From Meconema thalassinum (taxonomy: Eukaryota; Arthropoda; Insecta; Orthoptera; Tettigoniidae), in the NCBI GenBank assembly GCA_946902985.2, contig OX336399.1:160952411-161016410 (forward strand): a stretch of 64,000 nt of DNA. The letters are read 5' to 3'. Below the pieces are notes generated by a model, which had not been told where the DNA came from, searched no databases, and saw nothing but the letters and a program-made list of their open reading frames with translations. Below, piece after piece: positions 1-8,007 of the stretch. The translations under genes and the position numbers were made by a program. How positions within the stretch are numbered: the first letter of the stretch is position 1; every line of letters starts with the position of its first letter.

Positions 1-93
1 GTCCGCACTGTCTTTACTCTTATCTGCCTGGCGCAGACACGTGGCGTTCACCCCACCACTATGCTCTCGCGTCACAATTATAATCTCGAACCC
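1..93 (-). other. GC-rich junction segment, partial at the left edge
   Basis: This is the right-hand part of the GC-rich segment seen whole at 7011-7310. On the minus strand it holds the first 31 codons of the short open frame described there, cut by the window start. Confidence 0.3.
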
Positions 94-602
94 TCATCAT
101 CTCGGCTATTACGTTATAAAATAACTTAAGGGTTATCTAACTTCCTTAAAATTATTACCACATATAATGCATGTTATATCTTCTCTTCTAAGATGTTTAA
201 ATACCATGTTCCATATAGATCTTAATAAAGCTTCATAAATCCATCCATAATTCCATCTGCTTAACTGCGGTCAGCGCCTTCTTGATCCTAGACCTACTAC
301 GTCATCCTGACATTCCTCTTGACTCGATCTGAGCGCTATCTTTTCTTAACTCTTCCCAAAATCTAAACTACGGCTTAATGTCTGCTGGCGTAGCCGATAT
401 CCTCAACTAGGTATCGGGTACATCTCTCCCGTACATCTCCTTTTTTAAAAATCAGGATTGAGGAAAAATAATACACTCTCAGGCATTCTATATATATAAC
501 ACATGTACACGATAGCTCAACAATTCTCTTAATCAGCATGATGGTACTTTCTGACTCTCAACAATGATGATTGACTTCCAATGATTAGCATTTTTTTTAG
601 AG
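94..602. other. Flank downstream of the gag frames, no gene seen
   Basis: A gene-free stretch after the end of the gag extension in minus-strand order. I see only scattered stops, a short TATATATATA run near 490-500 and a T-rich tract near 441-447, which reads as a purine run on the minus strand. A purine run before an LTR would be expected for a polypurine tract, but nothing else supports that here. Confidence 0.4.
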
Positions 603-794
603 TTAATTTGACGTTTTTTTTCCTTCGCGACTCGTGCTTGCTCGATTGACATCTCTGACTGTCTCTTCGAGTGGTGCACTAGGCTGTCTATCTTCTTGCC
701 TCGACCTCTCATATCCACGATTATCTCGTCTTTCGTTAGGATCGTTTCTTCGGCCATCCTGCCGGTCGTTCCGATTATACTGTTGACCTTGGCT
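603..794 (-). other. Open extension of gag beyond the TAG stop
   Basis: The frame of B stays open for 63 codons after its TAG (795-797) and ends at a TAA (603-605). The encoded stretch keeps the Asn/Arg/Asp/Gln-rich, cysteine-free composition of the preceding basic tail, which suggests it was once translated as part of it. It ends in an eight-A run placed as A AAA AAA in the reading frame, the shape of a classical -1 slippage site. The base after TAG is A, so the context is not a known strong readthrough signal. Equivalent segments: 7816-8007, 15026-15217, 22966-23232, 30185-30376, 37395-37586, 44531-44797, 52683-52874, 59898-60089. The longer ones, in U4 and U7, have nine As and stay open for 88 codons. 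Confidence 0.6.
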
Positions 795-2351
795 CTAGTT
801 ATTTCTGCCACGATATCTATTGTTGTATCGATTCCTGTCTTGATATCTGGAATTCTGGTTATAATTTCTATATCGGCTGTCTCTTGCTTCCTGATCGTAT
901 GGCCTCTCATATGGTCCTCTATACCGATCATTTCCTCGAGCGTTACGGATGTTTCCTCGATTTCCTTCGTTCCTTCTGTTTTCCCAGGAATCTCTTCTGT
1001 CCGTTTGAGCTGCGTTGTCAACGACTACCGCATTCACCTCTTGCGTGTTTCTATTGTCGTTTCTTGTATTTCTAGGCGTAACTTGAGCGCTTGTATAGTC
1101 CAATCGCCGTAAAATGTCGTCATAGTGCTCAAGTGTGTTGGCTCCCGACGCTATGAGTGATCGCTGTACCTCAATCGGTAACTGTCTCGCTATAGCTTGC
1201 AAAAGCTCTTCTTCAGGCAATGGAGGAATCAGAAACTGTAATTTAGCCAGCTGTGACGTAAAATAATTGGCATAATGCGTCGGATGTGACGTAGAATAAC
1301 GCTTCGAGTACATTTCTGCTCTTACGTTCAGTTGATCCTCGGCACTCCAAAATCTCCTCAAGAATGCGATTGCAAATTGCTCCATATTCGCAAAATTGCT
1401 TCTGAATGCTCTAAACCAAGTTAGCGCAGACCCGTCTAAGGCGCGTTCGACTATCCTTAGCTCTCTTTCCTTGGCTACTCTATGTTCCGCCATGTAGTCT
1501 CGAATATCTCGCAGAAATTCGACTGGTGTGACTCCTGTATTTCCAGAAAACTTCCTAGGCTTGTCATCCAGATTTCTGATAATAGTAACTGGACCTGAGT
1601 ATCGTTCGCTTGTACCCAACGTACTCCTATTCGAACTTGGATTATCGTGAGGGGTTGAACTTGCCCTTTCGAATGTCACATTCGGTTGCGTTTGACGGTC
1701 TTCTCCCATGCTAACTTCTTGATTACTCATACTGCGGTCTATCGCTGTCTGATTTATCAATGTTTCTCCTGATGTAATATTCTGACTGGTGAAACTGTTA
1801 AACATAGATTCAAGTTTAGTTATCCTATCTTCTGCCAATTTCTCCGCGGTCTTGACCTGAGTCTTCAACTCATCTAGCGACGTAACATTCTGCGTTTTGT
1901 TACTCTCGTCTAAATCGTTTTTCAACTTGTCAATCTTGTCTTCGCAAGTATTCTTTACTGACGCGACTTGTTCCTTTAACAGATCAACATCTGTTCTAAA
2001 TAGAGTTGAATCTATCTTCTTCGCTTCCTTGTTCTCCGTAAACCTCGCTTCTAAGTTTGCCATACCTGCGATTAATTTTTCATCTAATCCTTCACGTTTT
2101 TCCTTTGCTTCGGCATCGACCTCACTATACCGTTCTTCCACGATTGCACCGACTCTATTTTTGAATAAAGCTAAGTTTTCATTAACCTTTTGCTTTATAT
2201 CGTCGTCTATCTTCCTAATATCTTTCTGCAATTGATTCTCTAATGATTTTAAATTAGAATTAACCTCTCCTAAGACTTCCTCTTTAATGGTCCCAATTAC
2301 TGACTTTAAATCCTTAATCTCATTACCTAGATTCTTTCTAGACCTTTGATT
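795..2351 (-). CDS. Retrotransposon Gag-like protein, frame B (U1)
   Basis: A frame of 518 codons opening after a TAA at 2352-2354. There is no ATG before codon 97, so I infer it was the continuation of frame A rather than a separate protein. Residues 1-185 are charged and heptad-like (coiled coil). Residues 225-260 are Ser/Asn-rich linker. Residues 265-420 match the Ty3/gypsy capsid domain (retrotransposon gag, PF03732 type): a KFSG start, ALTWFRAF at about 309-316, FLRRFW at 330-335 and RQLP at 389-392. Residues 425-518 are rich in Arg, Asn and Tyr with no cysteine, so a basic RNA-binding tail replaces the CCHC zinc knuckle. Such proteins assemble particles that package element RNA in the cytoplasm. 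No pol follows. U1 has Lys at residue 53, as U4 does. Confidence 0.75.
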   Translation of the reverse strand, partial: NQRSRKNLGNEIKDLKSVIGTIKEEVLGEVNSNLKSLENQLQKDIRKIDDDIKQKVNENLALFKNRVGAIVEERYSEVDAEAKEKREGLDEKLIAGMANLEARFTENKEAKKIDSTLFRTDVDLLKEQVASVKNTCEDKIDKLKNDLDESNKTQNVTSLDELKTQVKTAEKLAEDRITKLESMFNSFTSQNITSGETLINQTAIDRSMSNQEVSMGEDRQTQPNVTFERASSTPHDNPSSNRSTLGTSERYSGPVTIIRNLDDKPRKFSGNTGVTPVEFLRDIRDYMAEHRVAKERELRIVERALDGSALTWFRAFRSNFANMEQFAIAFLRRFWSAEDQLNVRAEMYSKRYSTSHPTHYANYFTSQLAKLQFLIPPLPEEELLQAIARQLPIEVQRSLIASGANTLEHYDDILRRLDYTSAQVTPRNTRNDNRNTQEVNAVVVDNAAQTDRRDSWENRRNEGNRGNIRNARGNDRYRGPYERPYDQEARDSRYRNYNQNSRYQDRNRYNNRYRGRNN

Positions 2352-3195
2352 TTAGTCTCGAAAGATACTTCGGTAGACCACTCTTGAATTTTGCCTACAT
2401 CTGTCACTAAACCATCGATGTCGAACCTCAACTTCGATACGTCCGATTTAATGTCTTTCTGTATAGACATAACGTATGTTCTTAAAGTGAAAATGTTTTC
2501 TTCTCCTTTACTTTCTAATTCAATAATATTCTTTCTTAATATTTGAAAATTTTCCTCTCCTTTCATATTTACTGCAATTATATCTAATTGTAAAGTCTTA
2601 AGCATTTCATTATTCTTTAAAGTTAATCTATTCTCTAACCTAGTTAACTTGTTTTCTAATTCAGTGTTAGTTTCTTCACTACGAGCTTGTAATTTCTCTT
2701 CCAATGATTTGAAATTATCCTCACTATTTGACTGTAATCTTTCTTCTAATGATTTTAAATTTTCTTCACCAGTTGACTGTAACCTTTCTTCTAATGATTT
2801 AAAACTATCTTTCAAGTTAGCTTCACTAGCTTTCAAATGGCTTTCAGTACTAGTCTGTAATCTAGTTTCTAATGACATCAACTCATCTTTACTATTTGAC
2901 TGTAATAATTTTAAATTTTCTTCAGTACTAGTCTGTAATCTAGTCTCTAATGACTTTAAATTATCTTCACTAGTTGACTGTAATCTAGTCTCTAATGACT
3001 TTAAACTGTCGTTCAGATTGCCTTCGTTACTAGCCTGTAATGCTTGTACATTTTCTTTACATCTAGCTTTTAATCTAGCTTCTGAACTATTTATCTGTCT
3101 TTAACTTCCGTTTCCATTTTAGAAATAGTTTCTGCAATACCAGACATACCCGTCTGTAACTCTCCTAACACCTTAGCTAAATCTTCCGGCAACAT
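2327..3195 (-). pseudogene. Coiled-coil Gag N-terminal frame A, broken (U1)
   Basis: Compared with the intact copies (for example 9540-10409), one T is missing near 3098, so the frame shifts about 33 codons after the ATG at 3193-3195. The rest stays open to the TAG at 2327-2329. Reading internally from 2881 gives 184 codons. The protein is a long Glu/Lys/Leu/Ser-rich coiled coil with the 15-residue repeat described at 9879-10226, and it runs directly towards frame B. The same deletion occurs in U4, so it predates the duplication that produced both. Confidence 0.7.
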
Positions 3196-3486
3196 AATTA
3201 TATTTTCAATATACGTTTTATTCAGAGACGTTAGACAACAACACATCACAATGTCTCAATTCCTGCATTCACTTGGGTATAGGAAAAATGTGACTTATAA
3301 CTAACATGATATACGATTAACATGAACACTGGAATGGACACACAAGTATATTGTCTGACTAAGTTTAATAAATTGTATAACACAATTAAATGAACTTGAG
3401 ATCCATCTCTCAGTAATCTAAATCTGATGTGATTCCATAGAATAAACAAAATCGAAGCCCCACAAGTTGGATAAAGGCAATTCTCC
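3196..3486. other. Leader region upstream of frame A, no gene
   Basis: This lies immediately 5' of frame A on the minus strand. An in-frame ATG 51 nt upstream of the chosen start gives an alternative N-terminus beginning MCCCLTSL. Position -3 is A for the chosen ATG and G for the upstream one, so context does not decide. I prefer the inner start because the coiled-coil protein begins there. A TGTGGGGCTTCG on the minus strand near 3456-3467 could be part of a leader or primer site, but this is not supported further. Confidence 0.35.
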
Positions 3487-3506
3487 CTCTCTCTCTCTCT
3501 CTCTCT
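3487..3506. repeat. (CT)10 microsatellite (U1)
   Basis: Ten uninterrupted CT dinucleotides. Tract length differs between units and follows the unit types. Confidence 0.95.
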
Positions 3507-3718
3507 GTACCCGTTCGTCCTGGGGATGCGATGACCCATCTGCTATTACATCGCATTCCTGGAGTTCCAGGACAGAGCGGAGTTAAATGAACCTCTAGTC
3601 AAATAAGGAATGTGTCGGAAATTCAGCTGAGTTATCGAAAAAGCAGTGGGTAACACGAGACAAAGTATCTCTAGGGTCGTTACGGGCTTAAGTTTAATAA
3701 AAAAATGCAAATATAAAT

Positions 3719-3726
3719 GGGCGCCA
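3719..3726 (-). promoter_or_regulatory. Candidate primer-binding site (weak)
   Basis: On the minus strand this reads TGGCGCCC, the complement of the 3' end of tRNA-Lys, a known primer for retroelements. It lies about 530 nt upstream of frame A, where a primer-binding site would be expected. The match is only eight bases and the preceding bases (TTGA) are not a typical LTR end, so it may be chance. It recurs in every unit. Confidence 0.2.
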
Positions 3727-4260
3727 TCAACTGAATTCCTAGCAAACCACCTCCTTTCCGGTTAAGCCTTACTCAAGACAAGGAAAGAAAAAGGAAAATC
3801 ACACCACCATCAGATCACAACTAAGATAAAAACAAATTTATTTCACTTTGATAGTCAGACAGACATTTTAAATATACCTCCTACCTGAGAGTATGGTCGA
3901 ATGCCAACGTTAAATTGTCATTGTCCAAAAATCGAACCATCTCTTTTCTAATCAAAAATATTTCATCCACATAGAACAAGAAAAATCTCTAAAGTTCTCT
4001 TGGGTTCTCAGGATCACTGTAGCACTATGTCTTTCGTCACTGACATTTGTGAAACCTGAGACCTAATTTCTCTTTAATTTAACATCATAAATGTGGATTT
4101 GAAAAAAGTTATTAATCTGTCTAAACATACACATATTATAATCACATATTTTAAATATCACGTATTTTATGGCTTGCATGGCATAATTTAAATGTTGAAC
4201 ATGTTAGTCAAATGCTCCTAAACATTGAATAATTAATTTACACTATTTACATTGTCATTC
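3727..4260. other. Gene-free stretch, no recognised element
   Basis: Mixed-composition DNA with a purine-rich patch near 3780-3800 (AAGGAAAGAAAAAGGAAAAT). I see no long frame, RNA gene or repeat in it. Confidence 0.5.
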
Positions 4261-4930
4261 ATAATTACTTGTTCGTGAATTACAGAAAATTCACGGCTTA
4301 TTGGTCATCGTTATCATCATCATCAAAATTAAATATTTCTCACATTAATTCTCATCTCAAAATTCTACATATTCCTGTCAGGATCATTAATTCATCACCA
4401 TTTAATCATTTAAATCCTCAACTCAAGTTGCAATTCCTTCAAATTATATCTCAATTAAATTTATTTAATTCCATATAAATTCATTAATCATCAGCTTCTT
4501 TAGTTAATTATCACCTTCTAATTCAGTTATTCATCATCATTACAATCGTCTATTAATTTATTTCAATCAGTTTATTTATCCAATCTTTAATTCATCCATT
4601 TATTTAATTCATTGATTTATTCCAAAATTTAATTTATCAAATTATTTAAATTTTATTCTTCTGGTTATTTAGATTTTTATTATTTCATCTAGTCATTCTG
4701 ATTTTTATTTCATTAGGTCAGATCGTTAATATGCTTAAATCTCAGATTATTATTTCATTAATTATTATTCTCAGAAAATCTTGTATTATCAACTTTATTT
4801 ATTTGTTTAATTTCCTAACAAATTGTTTAATATGGTTTATAGAACGTTGTCTTACAGTTTTATTACTTCCAAGTTATATCTCGTATTTAATTTATCATGC
4901 CAAAAAATATTATTGCCTTCACGACATCAC
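4261..4930. repeat. AT-rich low-complexity stretch (U1)
   Basis: This is dominated by degenerate words such as TTAATTCAT, TTTATTTAATTC and ATCATCATC, with almost no G on the + strand. Small + strand frames here (up to 86 codons) are hydrophobic Ile/Leu/Phe strings expected from such composition, and I do not call them genes. It corresponds to 11471-12140, 18681-19350, 26699-27368, 33840-34509, 41050-41719, 48262-48931, 56343-57012 and, cut by the edge, 63556-64000. Confidence 0.7.
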
Positions 4931-5726
4931 GTTGGATCTAACTATCCACAACGACATTATATTTCCTCAATTCTTCAAATATCACATTTGAATACAACAA
5001 TTATTCCACAAAAACTCCATAAATATTCAGCACATACAGCATGAATCTCAACAATTACGCTAGACTGGGTTCAACAACCTCATGTCTGCTTCAAAATGCA
5101 TTAGCAACATTGCAACTATCACTTGGAAACTTCCACAAAATGCCTATCACAAACTTCACTTAACCATGTTGCATGATCTACAAAAAATATATAACTGGCT
5201 TCAAATTATCAACGCACACAATCTCCAATAACTGTAATTAATCTGATCACATCTAGACAACTTCTTAAACAATTGGAAAAATATTACCTTAGTAATTCAA
5301 GATTTGCTTTCAAATAGCATAAATTCTCTTACAATTCTCATAATTCACATCACAGAAAAACACCAATGTGCTATAATCTCTCATATCAAAATCTGCAATA
5401 CTGATCTGCCTTAAAATAAATCTGACCATTAATGATTCATCTTACAAGATTCAATTACTTTAACTCCTTCTCAAAGGTATCCAACACAATTATAAAAATC
5501 ATCAAAAGCATCAGCTGTACCAGCTGTTAAACTGAAATTACTCTTAAAAGAGTATAGCAACAAAATATTGGATTGGCAAACAAGAATTACAAAACGTAAT
5601 CCTGCTGACATTTATCGTTACTTTATTTAACAAAATTTCGACTGATATGTGACTAGTAGTTCCTTGTTTGATTCACTTACAATCTCATGTACACTCGGAT
5701 GATAACAATGAGTCCCTCTATGGCAA
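4931..5726. other. Gene-free stretch, nothing recognised
   Basis: AT-rich unique-looking sequence within the unit, with stops in all frames. No structure was noticed. Confidence 0.5.
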
Positions 5727-5877
5727 GTAAGATGAGTAACCACCGTACAGTCGTATAAATACGAAAGACCTCGCCTCGTCGACTAATCATGATAGTGCCC
5801 TAAACGATGGGTAAGATGAGTAACCACCATTCAATCGTATAAATACGAAAGACCCCATCTCGTAGACTATATGAGTG
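5727..5877. repeat. 84-bp imperfect direct duplication with TATA-like palindromes (U1)
   Basis: Two copies start at 5727 and 5811 with GTAAGATGAGTAACCACC and stay alike for about 67 bp. Each contains TCGTATAAATACGA (5751-5764 and 5835-5848), a 6-bp inverted repeat around AA that also spells the TATA-box word TATAAATA. Whether it promotes transcription is unknown. Confidence 0.75.
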
Positions 5878-6374
5878 AATGTACCAGATAGGAATCAACA
5901 AGTTTCTAGTTGCCATATAAAAGCGATATTCATTCACTAAAGTGAATAACTTCTTAATATCTCCAAACAATCCAATGGAAAAAATCCCTACTGATGAATA
6001 ATACACACTCGCTAGTATGCAATGAACTGACGAAGTAATTTTAGATAATCAATTGCAGATCACGTGTTCGAAATACTCGTTACACAAAAAAAACTATTCA
6101 TGAAAGCTATCCTTGCTGGAAAAATGTCTAAAAGACCAAACATCTGCTTAATAAAGCCAACCAATGGTGAGAATTTCGTATAATGATGCCTGCCATATCA
6201 TATGGTCACGCCATATTCTAGCAAAATTCGAAGCATATAAAGTCAAACCATGTCTAAATAATCGTATCACTCCTATTAGAAAAATATACATGTGTGCCCA
6301 GTATTCATGAAAATAATCGTATCAGGTAGTTATAACTCTTACAGTACCTTCTCATAATCAGCTGTTATTAAATT
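5878..6374. other. TCGTAT-rich gene-free zone
   Basis: A perfect hairpin word ATTCACTAAAGTGAAT lies at 5932-5947 (7-bp arms, AA loop). TCGTAT occurs at 6176, 6262 and 6317, in addition to the two in the preceding duplication. The last two are inside a direct repeat ATAATCGTATCA about 55 bp apart. No gene is seen. Confidence 0.45.
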
Positions 6375-6515
6375 TCAAAGATCGTCGATTTTCCCTATGT
6401 AATGAATTTCTCGAAAGATCGGCGTGAATATCATTCCATCCATGCAATGACGATTGCCTTCGAATTCCAAGTGAATCAGCTGGTGGACCTCCTCCTCGTC
6501 AGGAATCGAATCCAT
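6375..6515 (-). other. Small acidic open frame, possible gene remnant
   Basis: 46 codons from ATG at 6513-6515 to TGA at 6375-6377, starting MDSIPDEEEVHQLIHLEFEG. Its composition looks more protein-like than the surrounding AT-rich DNA. The frame is also open for about 11 codons upstream of the ATG. I recognise no family. The opposite strand also stays open (101 codons at 6402-6707) but is Arg/Leu-rich and unlikely. Confidence 0.2.
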
Positions 6516-7010
6516 CGCTCCGTGGTGCCATTGCGTCTCTGTCTGCGTTTACTCCGACATGATAAACTTCTGGTTATCCATAGCGGATATTGTCCAAATC
6601 TTCACGAAAAAGTTCATAGAAACAGCGGACCCCCTATTCCTCTTCTACGTTACGCCACTGTTCCATTAAATGTTCAGTTTGAGTGTCGAAAGTTCAATCT
6701 CCAATAACTGATAAGTCTCACTTTCGTAAAATAAAATTTTATGTGAGAGTGTCTAAGTTTATGAAACACCCTGTAGTTGTGTTCATATTCGGTAATTTAT
6801 AAAACTGTATAAGAAATAAATGTATTAATGCACGAGCTAATGTTCATCAGTGCATATGCTTACAACATTCCGTTTGCTTGAAATTGTTAATGTTACTTGG
6901 AATACGTTATGAAATGCATTGTCGTAATGTTATTCAGAAAAACTGTGTTCAGACTGCGTTGAAATGCAGCTTAGAATCAAGTTCTCCAACTACTCACAAT
7001 GCTGTTCTAA
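6516..7010. other. Gene-free stretch before the GC-rich junction
   Basis: It holds the minus-strand word ACAGGGTGTTTCATAAAC near 6757-6775, similar to terminal words I associate with insect repeats, and an inverted ACTTTCGTAAAATAAAATTT-type AT stretch. No gene is seen. In U3 and U7 a DNA transposon sits at its right end. Confidence 0.4.
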
Positions 7011-7310
7011 CATCCCGGCCGCCTATGCTTGCTTGCTCGGCAAGTCCGCCTGGATCAATGCCCTGCTTGTCGTTCGCTGTTCGGTGATGTTGAAATTGTC
7101 GCCTACACTTTTGCCGTGACAGTTTCGGTTCGCTACGCGACCTTCACCATGCGTTTGGCTTGCGCTACTGAGCTCGACCCTGCTTGCTCGGCTGACAGAG
7201 CTCCACTGAATGTGTCCGCACTGTCTTTACTCTTATCTGCCTGGCGCAGACACGTGGCGTTCACCCCACCACTATGCTCTCGCGTCACAATTATAATCTC
7301 GAACCCTCAT
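7011..7310 (-). other. GC-rich junction segment with 57-codon frame (U1/U2)
   Basis: About 300 bp clearly richer in GC than anything else in the unit. On the minus strand a frame of 57 codons runs from 7306 to a TAG at 7133-7135 and encodes a hydrophilic stretch including RQADKSKDSADTFSGALSAE, without an ATG at its start. After it the minus strand reads GGCGGCCGGGA followed by TGTTAGAACA, the arrangement expected of a polypurine-like tract followed by an LTR beginning with TG. It could be the surviving 3' end of a lost pol region. Neither idea is proven. The + strand frame of 102 codons (7029-7337) shows no family signature. Confidence 0.3.
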
Positions 7311-8007
7311 CATCTCGGCTATTACGTTATAAAATAACTTAAGGGTTATCTAACTTCCTTAAAATTATTACCACATATAATGCATGTTATATCTTCTCTT
7401 CTAAGATGTTTAAATACCATGTTCCATATAGATTTTAATAAAGCTTCATAAATCCATCCATAATTCCATCTGCTTAACTGCGGTCAGCGCCTTCTTGATC
7501 CTAGACCTACTACGTCATCCTGACATTCCTCTTGACTCGATCTGAGCGCTATCTTTTCTTAACTCTTCCCAAAATCTAAACTACGGCTTAATGTCTGCTG
7601 GCGTAGCCGATATCCTCAACTAGGTATCGGGTACATCTCTCCCGTACATCTCCTTTTTTAAAAATCAGGATTGAGGAAAAATAATACACTCTCAGGCATT
7701 CTATATATATAACACATGTACACGATAGCTCAACAATTCTCTTAATCAGCATGATGGTACTTTCTGACTCTCAACAATGATGATTGACTTCCAATGATTA
7801 GCATTTTTTTTAGAGTTAATTTGACGTTTTTTTTCCTTCGCCACTCGTGCTTGCTCGATTGACATCTCTGACTGTCTCTTCGAGTGGTGCACTAGGCTGT
7901 CTATCTTCTTGCCTCGACCTCTCATATCCACGATTATCTCGTCTTTCGTTAGGATCGTTTCTTCGGCCATCCTGCCGGTCGTTCCGATTATACTGTTGAC
8001 CTTGGCT
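7311..8007. other. Gag 3' flank and open extension (U2)
   Basis: Gene-free up to 7815. The post-stop gag extension is at 7816-8007, with an eight-A run and a Gly codon replacing Arg near its end compared with U1. Confidence 0.4.

Larger units (their letters stand above)
1..7213. repeat. Tandem unit U1 (A type)
   Basis: First copy in the window, 7213 bp. The start coordinate is a convenience, because the array gives no natural boundary. Layout along + : GC-rich junction tail, gag 3' flank, frames B and A on the minus strand, CT microsatellite, AT-rich gene-free DNA, and the next GC-rich junction. U1 shares with U4 a missing T near 3098, a (CT)10 tract, a lysine codon near the start of frame B, and TAT in place of GTC-type codon use near 2475. 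Confidence 0.97.

Noticed and set aside
533..1021. 162-codon minus frame overlapping the end of frame B
   Set aside because: Its first half is the alternative frame of the Arg/Asn-rich tail. The frame of B itself remains open there with the expected composition, so this one is a shadow. Its length changes with the A-run.
696..1112. 138-codon + frame, hydrophobic Ile/Val/Ser
   Set aside because: Antisense of the basic gag tail. The hydrophobic look is the complement of Arg/Asn/Asp codons.
2881..3100. CRISPR-like regular repeats
   Set aside because: The 45-bp repeats are degenerate, contiguous without spacers, and in frame with a coiled-coil protein.
3430..3470. tRNA-like T-arm word GGGGCTTCGATT on the minus strand
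   Set aside because: No acceptor or anticodon stem could be built around it, so no tRNA gene is called.
3246..3539. 97-codon minus frame crossing the CT tract in U1 and U4
   Set aside because: It depends on the Arg-Glu string from the microsatellite and disappears in units with other tract lengths.
4731..5044. 86- and 73-codon + frames in the AT-rich stretch
   Set aside because: They are strings of Ile, Leu, Phe and Tyr from low-complexity AT DNA, and two overlapping frames are open at once with no family signature.
7029..7337. 102-codon + frame in the GC-rich junction
   Set aside because: No recognisable domain, and the minus-strand reading is at least as protein-like. I kept only a weak note on the minus frame.
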